A DNA stretch of 48,073 nt from Paenisporosarcina sp. TG20 (GCF_000286315.1 NZ_ALJG01000359.1:1-48073); one strand, 5' to 3'; counted from the first letter of the stretch, positions 1 through 10,457 are shown. Numbers and translations are program-made. Notes: generated by a model from the sequence alone, not told the origin.

Positions 1-306
1 AAAACTGCCGAAAGTCGGGTTAACTGGTTCAGTATTAGAGAAACGTTTCTGTTTTTTCAATTGATCTTGGCAATAGTTCATCATGATTCGGGTTAACCAT
101 GTTTTCATATAGGTTGGTTCTTTAACAGTATGAATTTTTTTATAAGCTCGATATGTAATTTCTTGTATAGCTTCAAGTGCATCATGCTCATTTTTCAAAA
201 ATGCTAAAGCAGTTCGATAAAGTGCTTCTTTTTGATTGTGCATAACAATTAAAAATGACCCATCATCACCTGCTATCGCTTGTTTAATGATTTCTATATC
301 TTCCAA
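1..306 (-). CDS. ECF-type sigma-70 family RNA polymerase sigma factor, N-terminal part
   Basis: The reading frame runs off the left edge, so only the first ~100 residues are visible. They match sigma-70 region 2: an early DIEIIKQAIAGDDGSF stretch, then ALEAIQEITYRAYKKI and a MKTWLTRIMMNYC motif, the usual -10 recognition and core-binding helices of extracytoplasmic-function sigma factors. Region 4 lies outside the window. I prefer the TTG start at 306 because AGAGGTG sits at good spacing before it. An in-frame ATG at 322-324 lies only six codons further upstream and has no Shine-Dalgarno sequence. The polysaccharide operon ends just upstream and is separated by a terminator, so this is its own transcription unit. 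Which stimulus it answers to cannot be told, and no anti-sigma gene is visible. Confidence 0.85.
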   Translation of the reverse strand, partial: MEDIEIIKQAIAGDDGSFLIVMHNQKEALYRTALAFLKNEHDALEAIQEITYRAYKKIHTVKEPTYMKTWLTRIMMNYCQDQLKKQKRFSNTEPVNPTFGSF

Positions 307-374
307 ATTGACACCTCTTTTCATACTTGCTATTACATTAGACTTAGGACGAATCAAAAGGTTCATTAATAAAT

Positions 375-404
375 AAAAAAAACCTACTAATTTATCTTAG
401 TAGG
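375..404 (-). terminator. Rho-independent terminator of the polysaccharide operon
   Basis: On the minus strand a perfect 8-bp stem (CCTACTAA/TTAGTAGG at 383-390 and 397-404, 6-nt loop) is followed by a T tract. It lies after the last polysaccharide gene (stop at 513) and before the sigma factor gene. Confidence 0.8.
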
Positions 405-512
405 CAGGTTAGCTATTCACAAGTTGTATTTTTTCAGTTGCTTCCTTCATATTCAGACTTTGGAATACGCAAAGTTTATGAGCTAAATGTTGCACCTAAT
501 TTAACAGATTTG

Positions 513-1787
513 TTATTTTAATTTATATCTGTGTTTATGAATTGTATCTAAGGATATTGCTAACATTAAAGCATAATTAATAATGAATTTATCTCGATGT
601 CTTAAAGCTGATCCTGCATTAGAGACACCCCATCCATAAAGAAATGCACTACTAACTGCTAACATGAGGAATACCAAAATAATATTTTTATTGTATCCGC
701 TTATATAAGCTTTGATGCTTAAACTTATGGTAATTATATAAAACATTGAACTAAATAAAAATGCTATTATGTCATTTATACCTCTCCATTGAAAAGGGAG
801 TGGAGAAGAAATAAAATAAACCATCCGTATTGGTGTATATACAACTAAATCTAAAATCGAATTAATTTGTCCATCTCCTACAACGTAAACTGAATCTCCT
901 TCAGAATAGTTATTAACATTTGTATTGATACTATCGATTGAATCCTTCCCTTCAAAATATCCAAAAAACATATCATTATAAAAATAATTTACTAAATAGA
1001 ATCCAATAATTATTAAAAACCCAATTATTAAGTTAAGCGTTTTTAATTTATATCTCTGATTTGTAGGACTATAAATTAATAATATTATTAGATAAACTAA
1101 TGCATTAACTATTGCACCAGAATGAAGATAAGCAGCAATTAATACAAAGAAAAAAGAAAAAAACAAAGAATAAATGGAATTAAACTTCCACCACTTAATA
1201 AAGAAGTAAAGGGAAATAGTTAAAAATAAAATTAATAATGATTCTCTAAGCAATATTGAAGACATTATTATATAGTTTGGAATAAATGCAATTATAAATA
1301 TTGTTAATTTTTTTATTTTATTGCCTATCTCAAGTAAATTCATAGATTTAATTAAATAAAAAATAACTGTAATACTAAAAATAATATTTAAATATTGTGC
1401 AATAAGTCTTTCTGGACCGAATACCTTATAAATATACCCTACTATTAATGGATATCCTGAAGTATCGCTATTAAAATCAGCAAATTGAATGGCCTTAGAA
1501 TGAAAAGATTCAGAGTCGATTCCACTATTTGGAAATAAAAAATAATCTCTACCGTAAATGTCTATAAATAAAAAAATTAATCTTATGAAATATGAGATTA
1601 AAATTATAATAAAAATTTCTTTTTCTTCAAGTTTAAATGTATTTGCAATAATAAAAATGATTAATACAGAATTAATAGTAATTAATGTAAAAACGGCTAA
1701 TTCAAGATTTCCTGAATATAATAAAAAATTTTTTATAAAATAAAAAATTATAGATTCTAAAATTAATATTAAATATAGAAATATCAT
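513..1787 (-). CDS. Polytopic membrane protein, candidate polysaccharide polymerase or lipid-linked-sugar transferase
   Basis: The 424-residue protein consists almost entirely of hydrophobic segments (roughly 10-11 transmembrane helices). One larger hydrophilic loop near residues 85-110 contains GIDSESFHSKAIQFADF, followed by SGYPLIVGYIYKVFG. A second loop lies near residues 265-310. The acidic D-x-x-x-FH loop before a long helical bundle resembles GT-C type (PMT/ArnT-like) membrane glycosyltransferases and some Wzy polymerases. I cannot choose between them by eye. It is the last gene of the operon, 103 bp after the preceding glycosyltransferase, with a good GGAGG site before the ATG. Because 11569-12732 is also a polymerase/ligase candidate, the two may have different roles, for example polymerisation and ligation to the cell wall. 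Confidence 0.6.
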   Translation of the reverse strand: MIFLYLILILESIIFYFIKNFLLYSGNLELAVFTLITINSVLIIFIIANTFKLEEKEIFIIILISYFIRLIFLFIDIYGRDYFLFPNSGIDSESFHSKAIQFADFNSDTSGYPLIVGYIYKVFGPERLIAQYLNIIFSITVIFYLIKSMNLLEIGNKIKKLTIFIIAFIPNYIIMSSILLRESLLILFLTISLYFFIKWWKFNSIYSLFFSFFFVLIAAYLHSGAIVNALVYLIILLIYSPTNQRYKLKTLNLIIGFLIIIGFYLVNYFYNDMFFGYFEGKDSIDSINTNVNNYSEGDSVYVVGDGQINSILDLVVYTPIRMVYFISSPLPFQWRGINDIIAFLFSSMFYIITISLSIKAYISGYNKNIILVFLMLAVSSAFLYGWGVSNAGSALRHRDKFIINYALMLAISLDTIHKHRYKLK

Positions 1788-1890
1788 TAATATCCTCCGT
1801 TTACAAATCTACAAATATTAGTAATGTCTTAGCTGCATACTATTGATCAAAGAAAATTTTTAACAATGTTTCTTAAACAATAATAAAAAA

Positions 1891-2955
1891 TTATATGTTC
1901 CAAGCATTTAGGTACTTTTTAGCAATTTCAATATGATTATGATTTTTTTCAACAAATTTTCTTGATTTAATTCCCATTTCTTCTATTTCACTCTTATTTT
2001 CAATTATATGTTCTAACTGCTGAACAATTTGGAAAACATTTGGGGTTATATTAATTACTGGAGAAGTATTTAGACCTAATTCTTTAAGACATTCATCTTC
2101 ATTACCACTTAAAACAATTTTTCCTTTTGCCATAGAATATAAAGCATTCATTGCATAAGAGTAAGATCTACATTGATCAATAATAATATGTGCTTTGTTG
2201 ATCGTTTCTAAATATTCATTGAGAGGTAAGTACTCTGCACATATAATTTCTACATCATTTGGGTATTTATTTTTAATTATTTTCATAGCCTCAATAATAT
2301 AGCTCGAACCCTTAGTGATTGGTCTATTGCTTGCATGATATATAATTATTTTCCCATTTACTTTATTTTGAATATATTCGATTTTTTTTGTATTAATTGG
2401 AAATGGAATCGTTTTAGAGATTTTATTTTTTAAATCACTTTTTCTATAAGCTGCTGCGTATTCATAAATTGTTGGTATTATTAAGTCCATTTTATTTAAT
2501 ATTTTTTTCTGTATTATTTTATGAATTAATGAATCATAAGGAAGTGATTTGTTATTTTTTATTTCATCATCAAAAGGTGAGTATTTATGCATTCCACCGT
2601 TTTTCACAAAATCACTTACATATATATCATCTCCACATGCTAAACAAACAATTTTCTTATTATTATTTATTATGTCTACATAGCTAAACAGTGTAGACTT
2701 TGGCTTTATATAAGGATTTATGAACTGTACTACATCATAACCTTTTAGGTTCTTTAAAATTTGTCTATTACTATAGTATTTCTTTATTTTCCCTGGAAAA
2801 TTGCTATATTCTACTGAAATATCTGCATCCCTCTTTATATTCTTTTCCCCATCACCAGACGAAACAAGGAGAACACTTTGACCAAGTTCTTCAAGTCCTT
2901 CTTTTAAATTTGTATGCAATCCACTGAATTCACCTAAGAGAAGTATTTCAGACAA
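1891..2955 (-). CDS. GT-B fold glycosyltransferase
   Basis: The 354-residue protein starts with LLLGEFSGLHTNLKEGL, the glycine-rich first strand and helix of a GT-B N-domain. It continues with DVVQFINPYI and a second Rossmann half containing GKIIIYHASNRPITKGSSYI and ALYSMAKGKIVLSG, the acceptor/nucleotide-binding region usual in family 4-like enzymes. The C-terminus has the common helix EMGIKSRKFVEKNHNH. It probably adds one sugar to the lipid-linked repeat unit in the cytoplasm. Donor and linkage cannot be inferred. The start appears to be TTG, placed about 8 nt after AAAGGA. It lies between the flippase and the terminal membrane protein, with spacers of about 100 bp on both sides, wider than elsewhere in the operon. 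Confidence 0.75.
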   Translation of the reverse strand: MSEILLLGEFSGLHTNLKEGLEELGQSVLLVSSGDGEKNIKRDADISVEYSNFPGKIKKYYSNRQILKNLKGYDVVQFINPYIKPKSTLFSYVDIINNNKKIVCLACGDDIYVSDFVKNGGMHKYSPFDDEIKNNKSLPYDSLIHKIIQKKILNKMDLIIPTIYEYAAAYRKSDLKNKISKTIPFPINTKKIEYIQNKVNGKIIIYHASNRPITKGSSYIIEAMKIIKNKYPNDVEIICAEYLPLNEYLETINKAHIIIDQCRSYSYAMNALYSMAKGKIVLSGNEDECLKELGLNTSPVINITPNVFQIVQQLEHIIENKSEIEEMGIKSRKFVEKNHNHIEIAKKYLNAWNI

Positions 2956-3061
2956 TATTTACATCCTTTCTTCATATATAGAATGAATATTATTTATTTG
3001 CGAAGCAACAGCTCAGAATAGTGTTAAGAAAAGTAAACTATCTTTTAACATTATTTTTAAA

Positions 3062-4333
3062 TCAATCAAATTCACCTGACTTGTTCTTCTTAATAAAAAT
3101 AATGTGCTTAAACAACAAGACCATCGTCAAAAGGTAGAAGAAATAGTTTACTGCATAAGCATGTGTAACACCTTCTAGCCCGTTTATTTTCACAAAAAAT
3201 ATAGTAAGCAGATAAAATGATATTGAAAAAATAATCTCTGTTATTATAAAAGTCTTAGTCATGGCCTTGGAAATCATTAAGAAAGCTAGACTAAAGCTAG
3301 ACATCTTTAAAAAATCACCGATTAGTTGAAATGCAAATAGTGATCTCATTGCACTGAATTCAAGTGTAAATAAATTTTCAATTATAAAATCCTTAAGTAA
3401 GTAAATACTAAATGATGAGATTAATATTAAAGGTAAAATAATTTTATAACCCACCAATATTTCTTTTCTTAAATCTTCATGTTTTTTTAATTCTGAAAGC
3501 CTTGGAAGATAATATGTTGAAAAAGCTGTTGTAAATATCATTAAATACATTGAAGAAACCAGCCAAACAGATTGCCAATAGCCTGCTTGTTCGATAGATA
3601 AATGTTTAATGACATAATTTCTTATTATGATTTGGGTAACTGAAACTGAAATAACAGAAACTATAGTCATTAATGAAAATGTTAATAGTTTACGGTAGTG
3701 TGACTTTCCTATATCAGTAATATAAATACGTGTAAAATCAATTTTTCTCCAAACTAATGGTACTGTTATGAAACATATAATTGATTGTACAATTACTAGA
3801 GACAATAGAGCTCCAAATATTCCATACATTACTGTTAAGAAGGATGTAATAATGAGTGACAATAGGCTATTAACTATATTTATTCCAATAAATAGCTTTA
3901 TTTCTTTTAACCCATTAATTATTGAAAGTAATGTAGTATTAATACTGATTAAAATTAAAGTTATTGCTAAAAGTTTTATTATAAGATGGTATTCACTCGT
4001 TTTGAATATCCATAATGAAAAATTTGAGCTCCCTATAAAAGTTATAAGCCCTATTATCAGAGAGAATATTAAAGCGATTATCAACGCGGCACTGATTACT
4101 TCCTTTTTCTTTGTCTCCTCTTGTCCATATTCAGCAACATACTTCGTTATTCCAGTATTAATTGCTCCATTTCCAAATGTGATTACAATATTTAAAAAGT
4201 TTTGAAACTGCCCTATTAAAGCAATTCCAGAGGGGCCTATATACACCGCAATAATCTTATTAATAACTAACCATGATAAAAGTTTAATTATGGTAGAAAC
4301 TCCAGAAAGCATAATAGTTTTAATTAAGTTCAT
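3062..4333 (-). CDS. wzx: Wzx-type lipid-linked oligosaccharide flippase (O-antigen translocase, WzxE-like)
   Basis: The 423-residue polytopic protein begins MNLIKTIMLSGVSTIIKLLSW followed by VYIGPSGIALIGQFQNF. This is the N-terminal signature of the WzxE/O-antigen translocase branch of the MOP (polysaccharide transporter) superfamily. About 12 hydrophobic segments can be counted, and the length is typical. Such proteins flip undecaprenyl-diphosphate-linked repeat units across the membrane. WzxE relatives often handle Fuc4NAc- or Fuc3NAc-containing glycans, which fits the dTDP-amino-sugar genes beside it. It lies 17 bp downstream of the aminotransferase gene in the same operon. Confidence 0.85.
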   Translation of the reverse strand: MNLIKTIMLSGVSTIIKLLSWLVINKIIAVYIGPSGIALIGQFQNFLNIVITFGNGAINTGITKYVAEYGQEETKKKEVISAALIIALIFSLIIGLITFIGSSNFSLWIFKTSEYHLIIKLLAITLILISINTTLLSIINGLKEIKLFIGINIVNSLLSLIITSFLTVMYGIFGALLSLVIVQSIICFITVPLVWRKIDFTRIYITDIGKSHYRKLLTFSLMTIVSVISVSVTQIIIRNYVIKHLSIEQAGYWQSVWLVSSMYLMIFTTAFSTYYLPRLSELKKHEDLRKEILVGYKIILPLILISSFSIYLLKDFIIENLFTLEFSAMRSLFAFQLIGDFLKMSSFSLAFLMISKAMTKTFIITEIIFSISFYLLTIFFVKINGLEGVTHAYAVNYFFYLLTMVLLFKHIIFIKKNKSGEFD

Positions 4334-4350
4334 AATTTAGTAACCAATAT

Positions 4351-5442
4351 TTATCTAAAATGATTGACCACCTCTATTATTTTTTTTGTATCAACTTTAG
4401 ACTGCACAGGAGAAAGAGGCAAACTTAATAATTCTTTATGCATTTGTTCTGATATAGGATACTTCTTACTATTCATTTCTTTATAAGCTTCCTGTAAATG
4501 GGGTGGTTTTGGATAATGAATAACAGTTTGGATGTCCTGGTTCGTAAGATATGATTGCAACCTGTCCCTTTCAGCTGTTCTAATTACAAATACATGCCAT
4601 ACATTTTCCAACATATGCTTTGATACAGATGGCAGAGTAATCAAAGGGTTATTTATTGAAGTAAGATACTCTTTTGCAATTTCTCTTCTTACTTGATTTT
4701 CTTTATCCAAATACTTTAATTTAACACGGAGAAAAGCTGCCTGCATTTCATCCAATCGATGATTATACCCTTTATAAATATTTTCGTATTTTTTATGAGA
4801 ACCATAATTTCTAAGTGTGTAAATATCATTTGCTAGTTTTGAATCATTTGTTGTTACTGCTCCAGCATCTCCAAGAGCTCCAAGATTCTTTCCGGGATAA
4901 AAACTAAAACCTGCTGCATCTCCCAAACTTCCAGTTTTTCTGCCTTTATATATTGCTCCCTGTGCCTGAGCGGAGTCCTCTATCACTTTTAAGTGGTAAC
5001 GATCAGCAATCTTCTGTATTGTATCTATATCAACAGATCTTCCGTAAAGATGAACTACTAGGATTGCTTTTGTATTTTTAGTTATGAATTTTTCGATTTG
5101 TGATGGATTTATGTTATACGTATTAAAGTTGGGTTCAACTAAAATTGGAGTTGCGCCTACTTCTGATATAGCGAGAATAGATGCAATATATGTGTTTGAA
5201 GGTACAATAATTTCATCTCCTGGACCGTATCCGTATGCTTTAAGTATTAATTTTAGTGCATCAAGTCCGTTACTAACTCCGATGCAATGTTTTACACCAC
5301 AGTAATCTGCAAACTCTTGTTCAAACTCTTTGACTTCTTGTCCAAGAATATACCAACCACTATCTATTACTCTTGCTGCCGCTTCTTTTAATTCGTTTTC
5401 ATATTGTGCATTTACTTTTTTGAGATTTAAAAAAGTAATCAT
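4351..5442 (-). CDS. fdtB: DegT/DnrJ/EryC1/StrS-family sugar-nucleotide aminotransferase (FdtB-like)
   Basis: The 363-residue PLP enzyme has [17 protein letters not shown] (PLP phosphate region) and [11 protein letters not shown]. The Schiff-base lysine lies in [14 protein letters not shown] (about K185), a hallmark of the family. Downstream is the [12 protein letters not shown] motif typical of this clan. With FdtA (7100-7537) in the same operon the expected reaction is transfer of an amino group to C3 of dTDP-3-keto-6-deoxyhexose, giving dTDP-3-amino-3,6-dideoxyhexose. Assignment as FdtB (galacto) rather than QdtB (gluco) rests on overall resemblance and is not certain. It starts 2 bp after the stop of the acyltransferase gene upstream. 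Confidence 0.85.
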   Translation of the reverse strand: MITFLNLKKVNAQYENELKEAAARVIDSGWYILGQEVKEFEQEFADYCGVKHCIGVSNGLDALKLILKAYGYGPGDEIIVPSNTYIASILAISEVGATPILVEPNFNTYNINPSQIEKFITKNTKAILVVHLYGRSVDIDTIQKIADRYHLKVIEDSAQAQGAIYKGRKTGSLGDAAGFSFYPGKNLGALGDAGAVTTNDSKLANDIYTLRNYGSHKKYENIYKGYNHRLDEMQAAFLRVKLKYLDKENQVRREIAKEYLTSINNPLITLPSVSKHMLENVWHVFVIRTAERDRLQSYLTNQDIQTVIHYPKPPHLQEAYKEMNSKKYPISEQMHKELLSLPLSPVQSKVDTKKIIEVVNHFR

Positions 5443-5444
5443 GA

Positions 5445-6431
5445 TTAATTTTCCTTTTTATTAAAAATGATATTTTTAACGTCATATTCAAACTGTTGAT
5501 ATAAAACACCCCTGCCACCAAAACCTTGTTTTTGAAATATCAATCCTTGATTTAAATAAAGACCTTGATCTTCGACAGAAGTTCCTAAATCAAAATATTT
5601 AATATCCTTATAGACATTATTTATTAAATGATCAAATAAAAAGTCTAATGCTGCTAATTTTTTTCCATTTTCATTTGAAGAAATGTATTGAACATGAGCT
5701 ACATTTACCGAAATGTATATAACTACTCCAGCCAAACATTCTTCCTTTAAATAAACACAGTAGAGCTTTATGTTATCCGCGAAATTCACCTTTAATTTCA
5801 TCATTTCTGATAGACTATGAACTGGAATAACCTTATGTGATTTCAATAAATTTTCTGTTAAAATAAACCAGAAATCTTCATAGGATGAATCAGTTTTAAT
5901 TTCTAAATTATATTTCTTTGCTTTCCTAATATTTCTTCTTCTTAATGAACTAAAGTTTAACCTATCATCCCTATTAATCACTGATGAAATTCTACTGCTC
6001 ACTAGCGTTGCACCCAGCCTAAATAACGCGTATTCATCTTCTTGTGCTGGAATGCTAGGATATATATGTGGAATAGCTTTATATATTACTTTCTTTATCT
6101 TTATATTTATTAAATATTCATTAATTATATTAAAGTAGATTAATACATCCTCGACTTTTGTATCATTTAGAGTAATCAATCCACCAAATGTTAGTCCGCT
6201 GTGAGTATAAAAAATCTCATTTTCAATATTTCCAGGCATTAAAGCAACTATTTGATCATTTCTTTTAATTATTAAAGAACAGTCATTAAAACGTTCTTTA
6301 TGATAATGAAAATAATTTATTTTATGAAGAAAGGTTCCATTTTTAGATTTATCAACAAAATCGTCCCATTCAGATTGATATTTCATCTCGTATTGTATAA
6401 CTGAAATTTCATCATTATAATTCAATGTCAT
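5445..6431 (-). CDS. GNAT/FemAB-like acyltransferase of the sugar cluster
   Basis: The 328-residue protein has a central [15 protein letters not shown] region and a C-terminal acetyltransferase-like half with [38 protein letters not shown] and [12 protein letters not shown]. This pattern is shared by FemAB-like and GNAT proteins found in polysaccharide loci. Proteins of this type commonly sit between fdtA and fdtB and may acylate the amino sugar or another residue of the glycan. The substrate is unknown. The ATG at 6431 has only a weak ribosome binding site, consistent with translational coupling to the gene just upstream, whose stop is 6 bp away. Confidence 0.65.
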   Translation of the reverse strand: MTLNYNDEISVIQYEMKYQSEWDDFVDKSKNGTFLHKINYFHYHKERFNDCSLIIKRNDQIVALMPGNIENEIFYTHSGLTFGGLITLNDTKVEDVLIYFNIINEYLINIKIKKVIYKAIPHIYPSIPAQEDEYALFRLGATLVSSRISSVINRDDRLNFSSLRRRNIRKAKKYNLEIKTDSSYEDFWFILTENLLKSHKVIPVHSLSEMMKLKVNFADNIKLYCVYLKEECLAGVVIYISVNVAHVQYISSNENGKKLAALDFLFDHLINNVYKDIKYFDLGTSVEDQGLYLNQGLIFQKQGFGGRGVLYQQFEYDVKNIIFNKKEN

Positions 6432-6437
6432 GGTAGA

Positions 6438-7103
6438 CTACATTCCTTTTATTTGATCACTATTTAGGTTTGATTTTTCAGCAAACTTTGCTTTATAAAC
6501 ACCTTTTTCTTCAGTATTTCTACTAATAAATGATCCTGCACCAATTAATGATTCGTCTGCAATTTCTATCCCATCTCGGAGTGAAGAGTTAACACCAATA
6601 AAACAATTATTACCAATAACAGTGTTACCACTAACAACAACATGGGAAGTTATAAAATTATTATGACCAATCTTTGAATGGTGACCGATATGATTCCCAC
6701 TCCATAAAATATTATTTTCACCTATTTCAACAAATGGTTGGATTGTATTGTCCTCTAGAATAAAACAGTGTTCTCCCAGTTTTACATTTTCAAATAACGT
6801 GGCCATTGTGCTAATGTAACTTGCTAAGCGATATCCTTTTTTTCTTACTTCTTTTATTTTATTTTCTCTTATTTTATTCATTTGACTGTTAGCTATAGCT
6901 ACAAATATATATACATCTTCCACTAAAAACCTAGTCTCTATATTTTCAAATTCGTAAACCGGAAGGCCACAAAATGTATCGATATCTACATACTTAGAAT
7001 CAACAGTAAAAGCAACTACTTCAAATAGCGAATCATTGGTAAAATAATAATGGGCTAATTCAGCTGTTTTTCCAATTCCTAAGATAATTAATTTTTTATT
7101 CAA
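6438..7103 (-). CDS. PglD/NeuD-like hexapeptide-repeat sugar acyltransferase
   Basis: The 221-residue protein has two parts. Residues 1-80 form a Rossmann-like UDP/dTDP-sugar binding domain (KKLIILGIGKTAEL, VYIFVAIANSQ). Residues 100-205 form a left-handed beta-helix of imperfect hexapeptides (GENNILWSGNHIGHHSKIGHNNFI, VVVSGNTVIGNNCFIGV). The GHH in the helix corresponds to the catalytic histidine region of PglD. It most likely N-acetylates dTDP-3-amino-3,6-dideoxyhexose (FdtC role). The start is TTG, overlapping the fdtA stop as TTGA, so translation is probably coupled. Confidence 0.8.
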   Translation of the reverse strand: MNKKLIILGIGKTAELAHYYFTNDSLFEVVAFTVDSKYVDIDTFCGLPVYEFENIETRFLVEDVYIFVAIANSQMNKIRENKIKEVRKKGYRLASYISTMATLFENVKLGEHCFILEDNTIQPFVEIGENNILWSGNHIGHHSKIGHNNFITSHVVVSGNTVIGNNCFIGVNSSLRDGIEIADESLIGAGSFISRNTEEKGVYKAKFAEKSNLNSDQIKGM

Positions 7104-7537
7104 GTGACACTTCCTTTTCTATTCAATGAGGTATCGGTATCTATTAACTTATGACTTAAAAATTCTTGATAATCTCTTAAATAATCAGTCTTATTGTAAT
7201 AGTCACTTGCGATAACTAATAAAACACAATCTTCCGAAAAGTCATGCATTTCATGCCAAATCATTTGATCTATAAAAATACTGATATGAGGTTGATCTAA
7301 GAGGTATAACTGTTTCTTTATCCCATCATCAAGAAGAACATTACATGAACCTTTTAAACAAACTAGGACTTGTTGTAACTCTTTATGAGCATGAAAACCT
7401 CTGGATAACTCTTTTTTTAATTCGTAAAGATAATAAACTCTTTTTATTGAAAATGGAACATTCTTATATTCCTCTAGTGAAACAAGATTGCCACGCTCAT
7501 CGCCAATTACAGAAAAACTGTTTATGTTATTTTCCAT
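7100..7537 (-). CDS. fdtA: dTDP-4-oxo-6-deoxyglucose-3,4-oxoisomerase (FdtA/WxcM-like cupin)
   Basis: The 145-residue single cupin domain has DERGNLVSLE at the N-terminus, the RGFHAHKELQQVLVCLKGS motif (metal/substrate histidines of the RmlC-like barrel) and WHEMHDFSEDCVLLVIASDYY near the end. These are the diagnostic features of FdtA/QdtA ketoisomerases. It moves the keto group of the RmlB product from C4 to C3, preparing it for the aminotransferase at 4351-5442. Whether the product is galacto (FdtA) or gluco (QdtA) cannot be settled by eye. Its start overlaps the end of rmlB by 11 bp and its stop overlaps the next start, so the sugar genes are tightly coupled. Confidence 0.88.
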   Translation of the reverse strand: MENNINSFSVIGDERGNLVSLEEYKNVPFSIKRVYYLYELKKELSRGFHAHKELQQVLVCLKGSCNVLLDDGIKKQLYLLDQPHISIFIDQMIWHEMHDFSEDCVLLVIASDYYNKTDYLRDYQEFLSHKLIDTDTSLNRKGSVT

Positions 7538-8561
7538 TCACTTCAGCACCTTTATATTTTTCTACGTACCAGTTAATTGTTTTCTTAATACCTGTTTCAA
7601 ATGTTTCTTTTGGTATAAAGTTTAAGTCGTTTTTTATCTTCGATGTATCTATTGCATACCTAAAATCATGCCCTGACCGATCGGCAACGAAGCCTATTAA
7701 ATTTTTATAGCTCTTCTCTTTTGGTATTATTTCGTCAAGATATTTGCAAATGATATTGGCTATTTCTACATTTGTCTTTTCGTTATTTCCACCAACCAAG
7801 TAAGTTTCACCTAACTTTCCATGATGAAACACCATGTCTATTGCTAGACAGTGATCTTCTACAAATAACCAATCTCGAACATTATTACCTTTACCATAGA
7901 TGGGGATTTCTTTATTTGTTAACGCTTTTCTAATAATAGTTGGTATTAGTTTTTCGTCATGCTGCATAGGACCGTAATTATTGGAACAATTTGTAGTAAC
8001 TACATTTAGCCCAAATGTATGATGAAAACTACGTACTAACATATCTGAACTTGCTTTACTCGCACTATACGGACTGTTTGGAGCATAGGGGGTTTCTTCC
8101 GTAAAGTAACCAGTTTCCCCTAAAGTACCAAACACTTCGTCAGTAGAGATGTGATGGAATCGTGCATTTATGAATTCTTCTTTATATGAATATGGTTTAT
8201 CTAGCCACAAGTTACGAGCGGCTTCTAATAAATTAAACGTACCTATTATGTTTGTTTCCACAAAAATTTCGGGACTCTTAATTGAGTTATCTACATGTGA
8301 TTCTGCTGCAAAATGAATAATATCTGTAAAATGGTATTTCGCAAAAATTACATCCAAACTTTCTCTATCTCTAATATCGATATATTCAAATATATAATTC
8401 GGATTTTTCTCTATCGACTCTAAATTACTTGGATTAGCAGCATAAGTAACAGAATCAGCATTTACTAGTACATAGTCGGGGTATTTACCAAGAAAGTATT
8501 TAATGAAATTTGACCCAATAAACCCTAATCCACCGGTAATTAAAATTGTTTTTCTGTTCAT
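7527..8561 (-). CDS. rmlB: dTDP-glucose 4,6-dehydratase
   Basis: This extended short-chain dehydrogenase has the Rossmann motif [12 protein letters not shown] at the N-terminus, AAESHVDNS, the active-site STDEVFG (T, D and E catalytic residues), the YxxxK pair in YSASKASSD, and the RmlB-specific [18 protein letters not shown] segment. Length (344 residues from this start) is normal. I place the start at the ATG at 8561, which overlaps the rmlA stop as ATGA. The frame stays open seven codons further upstream into rmlA. It converts dTDP-glucose to dTDP-4-keto-6-deoxyglucose for FdtA. Confidence 0.93.
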   Translation of the reverse strand: MNRKTILITGGLGFIGSNFIKYFLGKYPDYVLVNADSVTYAANPSNLESIEKNPNYIFEYIDIRDRESLDVIFAKYHFTDIIHFAAESHVDNSIKSPEIFVETNIIGTFNLLEAARNLWLDKPYSYKEEFINARFHHISTDEVFGTLGETGYFTEETPYAPNSPYSASKASSDMLVRSFHHTFGLNVVTTNCSNNYGPMQHDEKLIPTIIRKALTNKEIPIYGKGNNVRDWLFVEDHCLAIDMVFHHGKLGETYLVGGNNEKTNVEIANIICKYLDEIIPKEKSYKNLIGFVADRSGHDFRYAIDTSKIKNDLNFIPKETFETGIKKTINWYVEKYKGAEVNGK

Positions 8562-9460
8562 TTCACACCAACCAAATTCCAATTGTTTATTAGTCCTTCA
8601 TTTGCAATATCTTCTAAATATTGTCCATATTCATTTTTAAGTATCGGTTGAGCAAGATCTAATAACTGGGTCTTATCTATATAGCCCATCCTAAATGCAA
8701 TTTCTTCTAAACAGGCTACTTTAAACCCTTGTCTTTTTTCTACAGTTTCAATAAATAGAGATGCTTCCATGAGGGAATCATGAGTGCCTGTATCTAACCA
8801 AGCAAATCCTCTTCCTAATAACTCTACTTTTAATTGATTTCTATTTAAATATTCTTGATTAATATCAGTTATTTCCAATTCTCCTCTTAAAGAGGGTTTT
8901 ATACTTTTTGCTATATCCACAACATTTTTATCATAGAAATATAAACCAGTTATCGCAAAATCAGACTTTGGATTAAGTGGTTTTTCTTCAACAGTAATAA
9001 CATTTAAATTCTGATCAAATTCAATAACCCCAAATCTTCTAGGATCTTTTACTTTATAACCAAATACCTTGGCTCCCTCAATAAGAGATGCAGCTATTCG
9101 GAGCAGATGTGGGAACCCTGGACCAAAAAAGATATTATCACCTAAAATTAATGCTACATTGTCTTCACCAATGAAATTTTCACCGATAATAAAGGCTTCT
9201 GCTAAGCCATTTGGATGTTCTTGGACTGCATATTCAATCCTGATTCCTAGAACACTTCCGTTTCCTAATAATTCCTCAAATTTTGGAAGATCTACGGGTG
9301 TAGATATAATTAGTATTTCTTTGATTCCCGCTAGCATTAAAACAGATAATGGATAATAAATCATTGGTTTATCATAAACAGGCAGTAATTGTTTAGAAGT
9401 TACTTTAGTAATTGGATAAAGCCTTGAGCCACTACCGCCAGCTAAAATAATCCCCTTCAA
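8558..9460 (-). CDS. rmlA: Glucose-1-phosphate thymidylyltransferase
   Basis: The protein starts [18 protein letters not shown], the nucleotidyltransferase signature, with [30 protein letters not shown] and [18 protein letters not shown], all typical of RmlA. I choose the TTG at 9460 because AAGGGGTG lies just upstream and because the family begins at this point (300 residues). The frame stays open up to 9529 but adds a non-homologous tail. It makes dTDP-glucose, first step of the dTDP-amino-sugar route. It lies 76 bp after the epimerase gene stop and its own stop overlaps the rmlB start. Confidence 0.93.
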   Translation of the reverse strand: MKGIILAGGSGSRLYPITKVTSKQLLPVYDKPMIYYPLSVLMLAGIKEILIISTPVDLPKFEELLGNGSVLGIRIEYAVQEHPNGLAEAFIIGENFIGEDNVALILGDNIFFGPGFPHLLRIAASLIEGAKVFGYKVKDPRRFGVIEFDQNLNVITVEEKPLNPKSDFAITGLYFYDKNVVDIAKSIKPSLRGELEITDINQEYLNRNQLKVELLGRGFAWLDTGTHDSLMEASLFIETVEKRQGFKVACLEEIAFRMGYIDKTQLLDLAQPILKNEYGQYLEDIANEGLINNWNLVGVK

Positions 9461-9536
9461 AAAAACACCCCTTAATACTAAATTTATAAAGAATTTTATT
9501 CTTATATACAACCACGTACAAGTATCCATGGAAACT

Positions 9537-10457
9537 CTATAATTTGGTTAATTGGTGAAAAGTAGATATTGTCTCTTTTAAACCTTCTTGCAACGAATGT
9601 GATGCTTGCCAATTAAGCTCTTTTGACGCTTTTTCATTACCTAAAACACTTTTTTCAATTTCACCTATTCTCATTGGATATTTTTGAGGTTTACTTGTAA
9701 TACCTGCTAGTAAAGAAGTTGTTGAAAAGAGTTCATCAATTGTCGTTTCTGAATTTGAGCTAATATTAAATATGCCGCTTTTCGAACTTTCAATGGCTGT
9801 CCTGCATGCTTTCGCTACGTCTTTTACATACACAAAATCTCGTGTTTGCTGACCACCATAAATAACTAACTTTTCACGATTAAGCAATTGGTTAATAAAA
9901 ATAGAAACGACACCAGCTTCTCCAAGTGGATTTTGACGTGGTCCATAGACATTCGAAAAACGTAAAATGCAAGTGCTTAAACCATATAAACTTTCATATA
10001 GTTGTACATACCGCTCGCCTGACCATTTTGATAGTGAGTAAAATGAAAGAGGATTGAGTGGGAATTTTTCATCGACTGGCAGTGTGTCGGGATTTCCATA
10101 AACAGCAGCTGACGAAGCCATTACAAATTTTTTAATACGATAGATTCTTGCATACTCCAATAATCTTAGTGTTCCTATAACATTTGTCACCCCATCAGAA
10201 ATAGGATCTTCAATTGATTTCATCACTGAAGCTTGTGCAGCTAGGTGAATTACATGATCAGGTTTTTCTACTTCAAAAACATGTTTCAAACTATCATCAT
10301 TAATATCTAATGTATAATTTTTACAAATAGATAATATGTTTTCACTTTTTCCAGTACTAAGATTGTCGATAACGACAACTTCATAGTTATTCGCTAAACA
10401 CTCTTCAACCACATGTGAACCAATAAATCCTGCACCACCTGTAATTAGTACTTTCAA
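9537..10457 (-). CDS. NAD-dependent sugar epimerase/dehydratase (GalE-like extended SDR)
   Basis: The 306-residue protein has the N-terminal Rossmann motif [36 protein letters not shown] and the catalytic [18 protein letters not shown] and [10 protein letters not shown] follow, typical of UDP-glucose/UDP-GlcNAc 4-epimerases. It probably supplies UDP-galactose or UDP-GalNAc for the glycan. The substrate is not decidable from sequence. The start is TTG, overlapping the stop of the glycosyltransferase gene upstream as TTGA, with AAGGGG upstream. Confidence 0.85.
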   Translation of the reverse strand: MKVLITGGAGFIGSHVVEECLANNYEVVVIDNLSTGKSENILSICKNYTLDINDDSLKHVFEVEKPDHVIHLAAQASVMKSIEDPISDGVTNVIGTLRLLEYARIYRIKKFVMASSAAVYGNPDTLPVDEKFPLNPLSFYSLSKWSGERYVQLYESLYGLSTCILRFSNVYGPRQNPLGEAGVVSIFINQLLNREKLVIYGGQQTRDFVYVKDVAKACRTAIESSKSGIFNISSNSETTIDELFSTTSLLAGITSKPQKYPMRIGEIEKSVLGNEKASKELNWQASHSLQEGLKETISTFHQLTKL

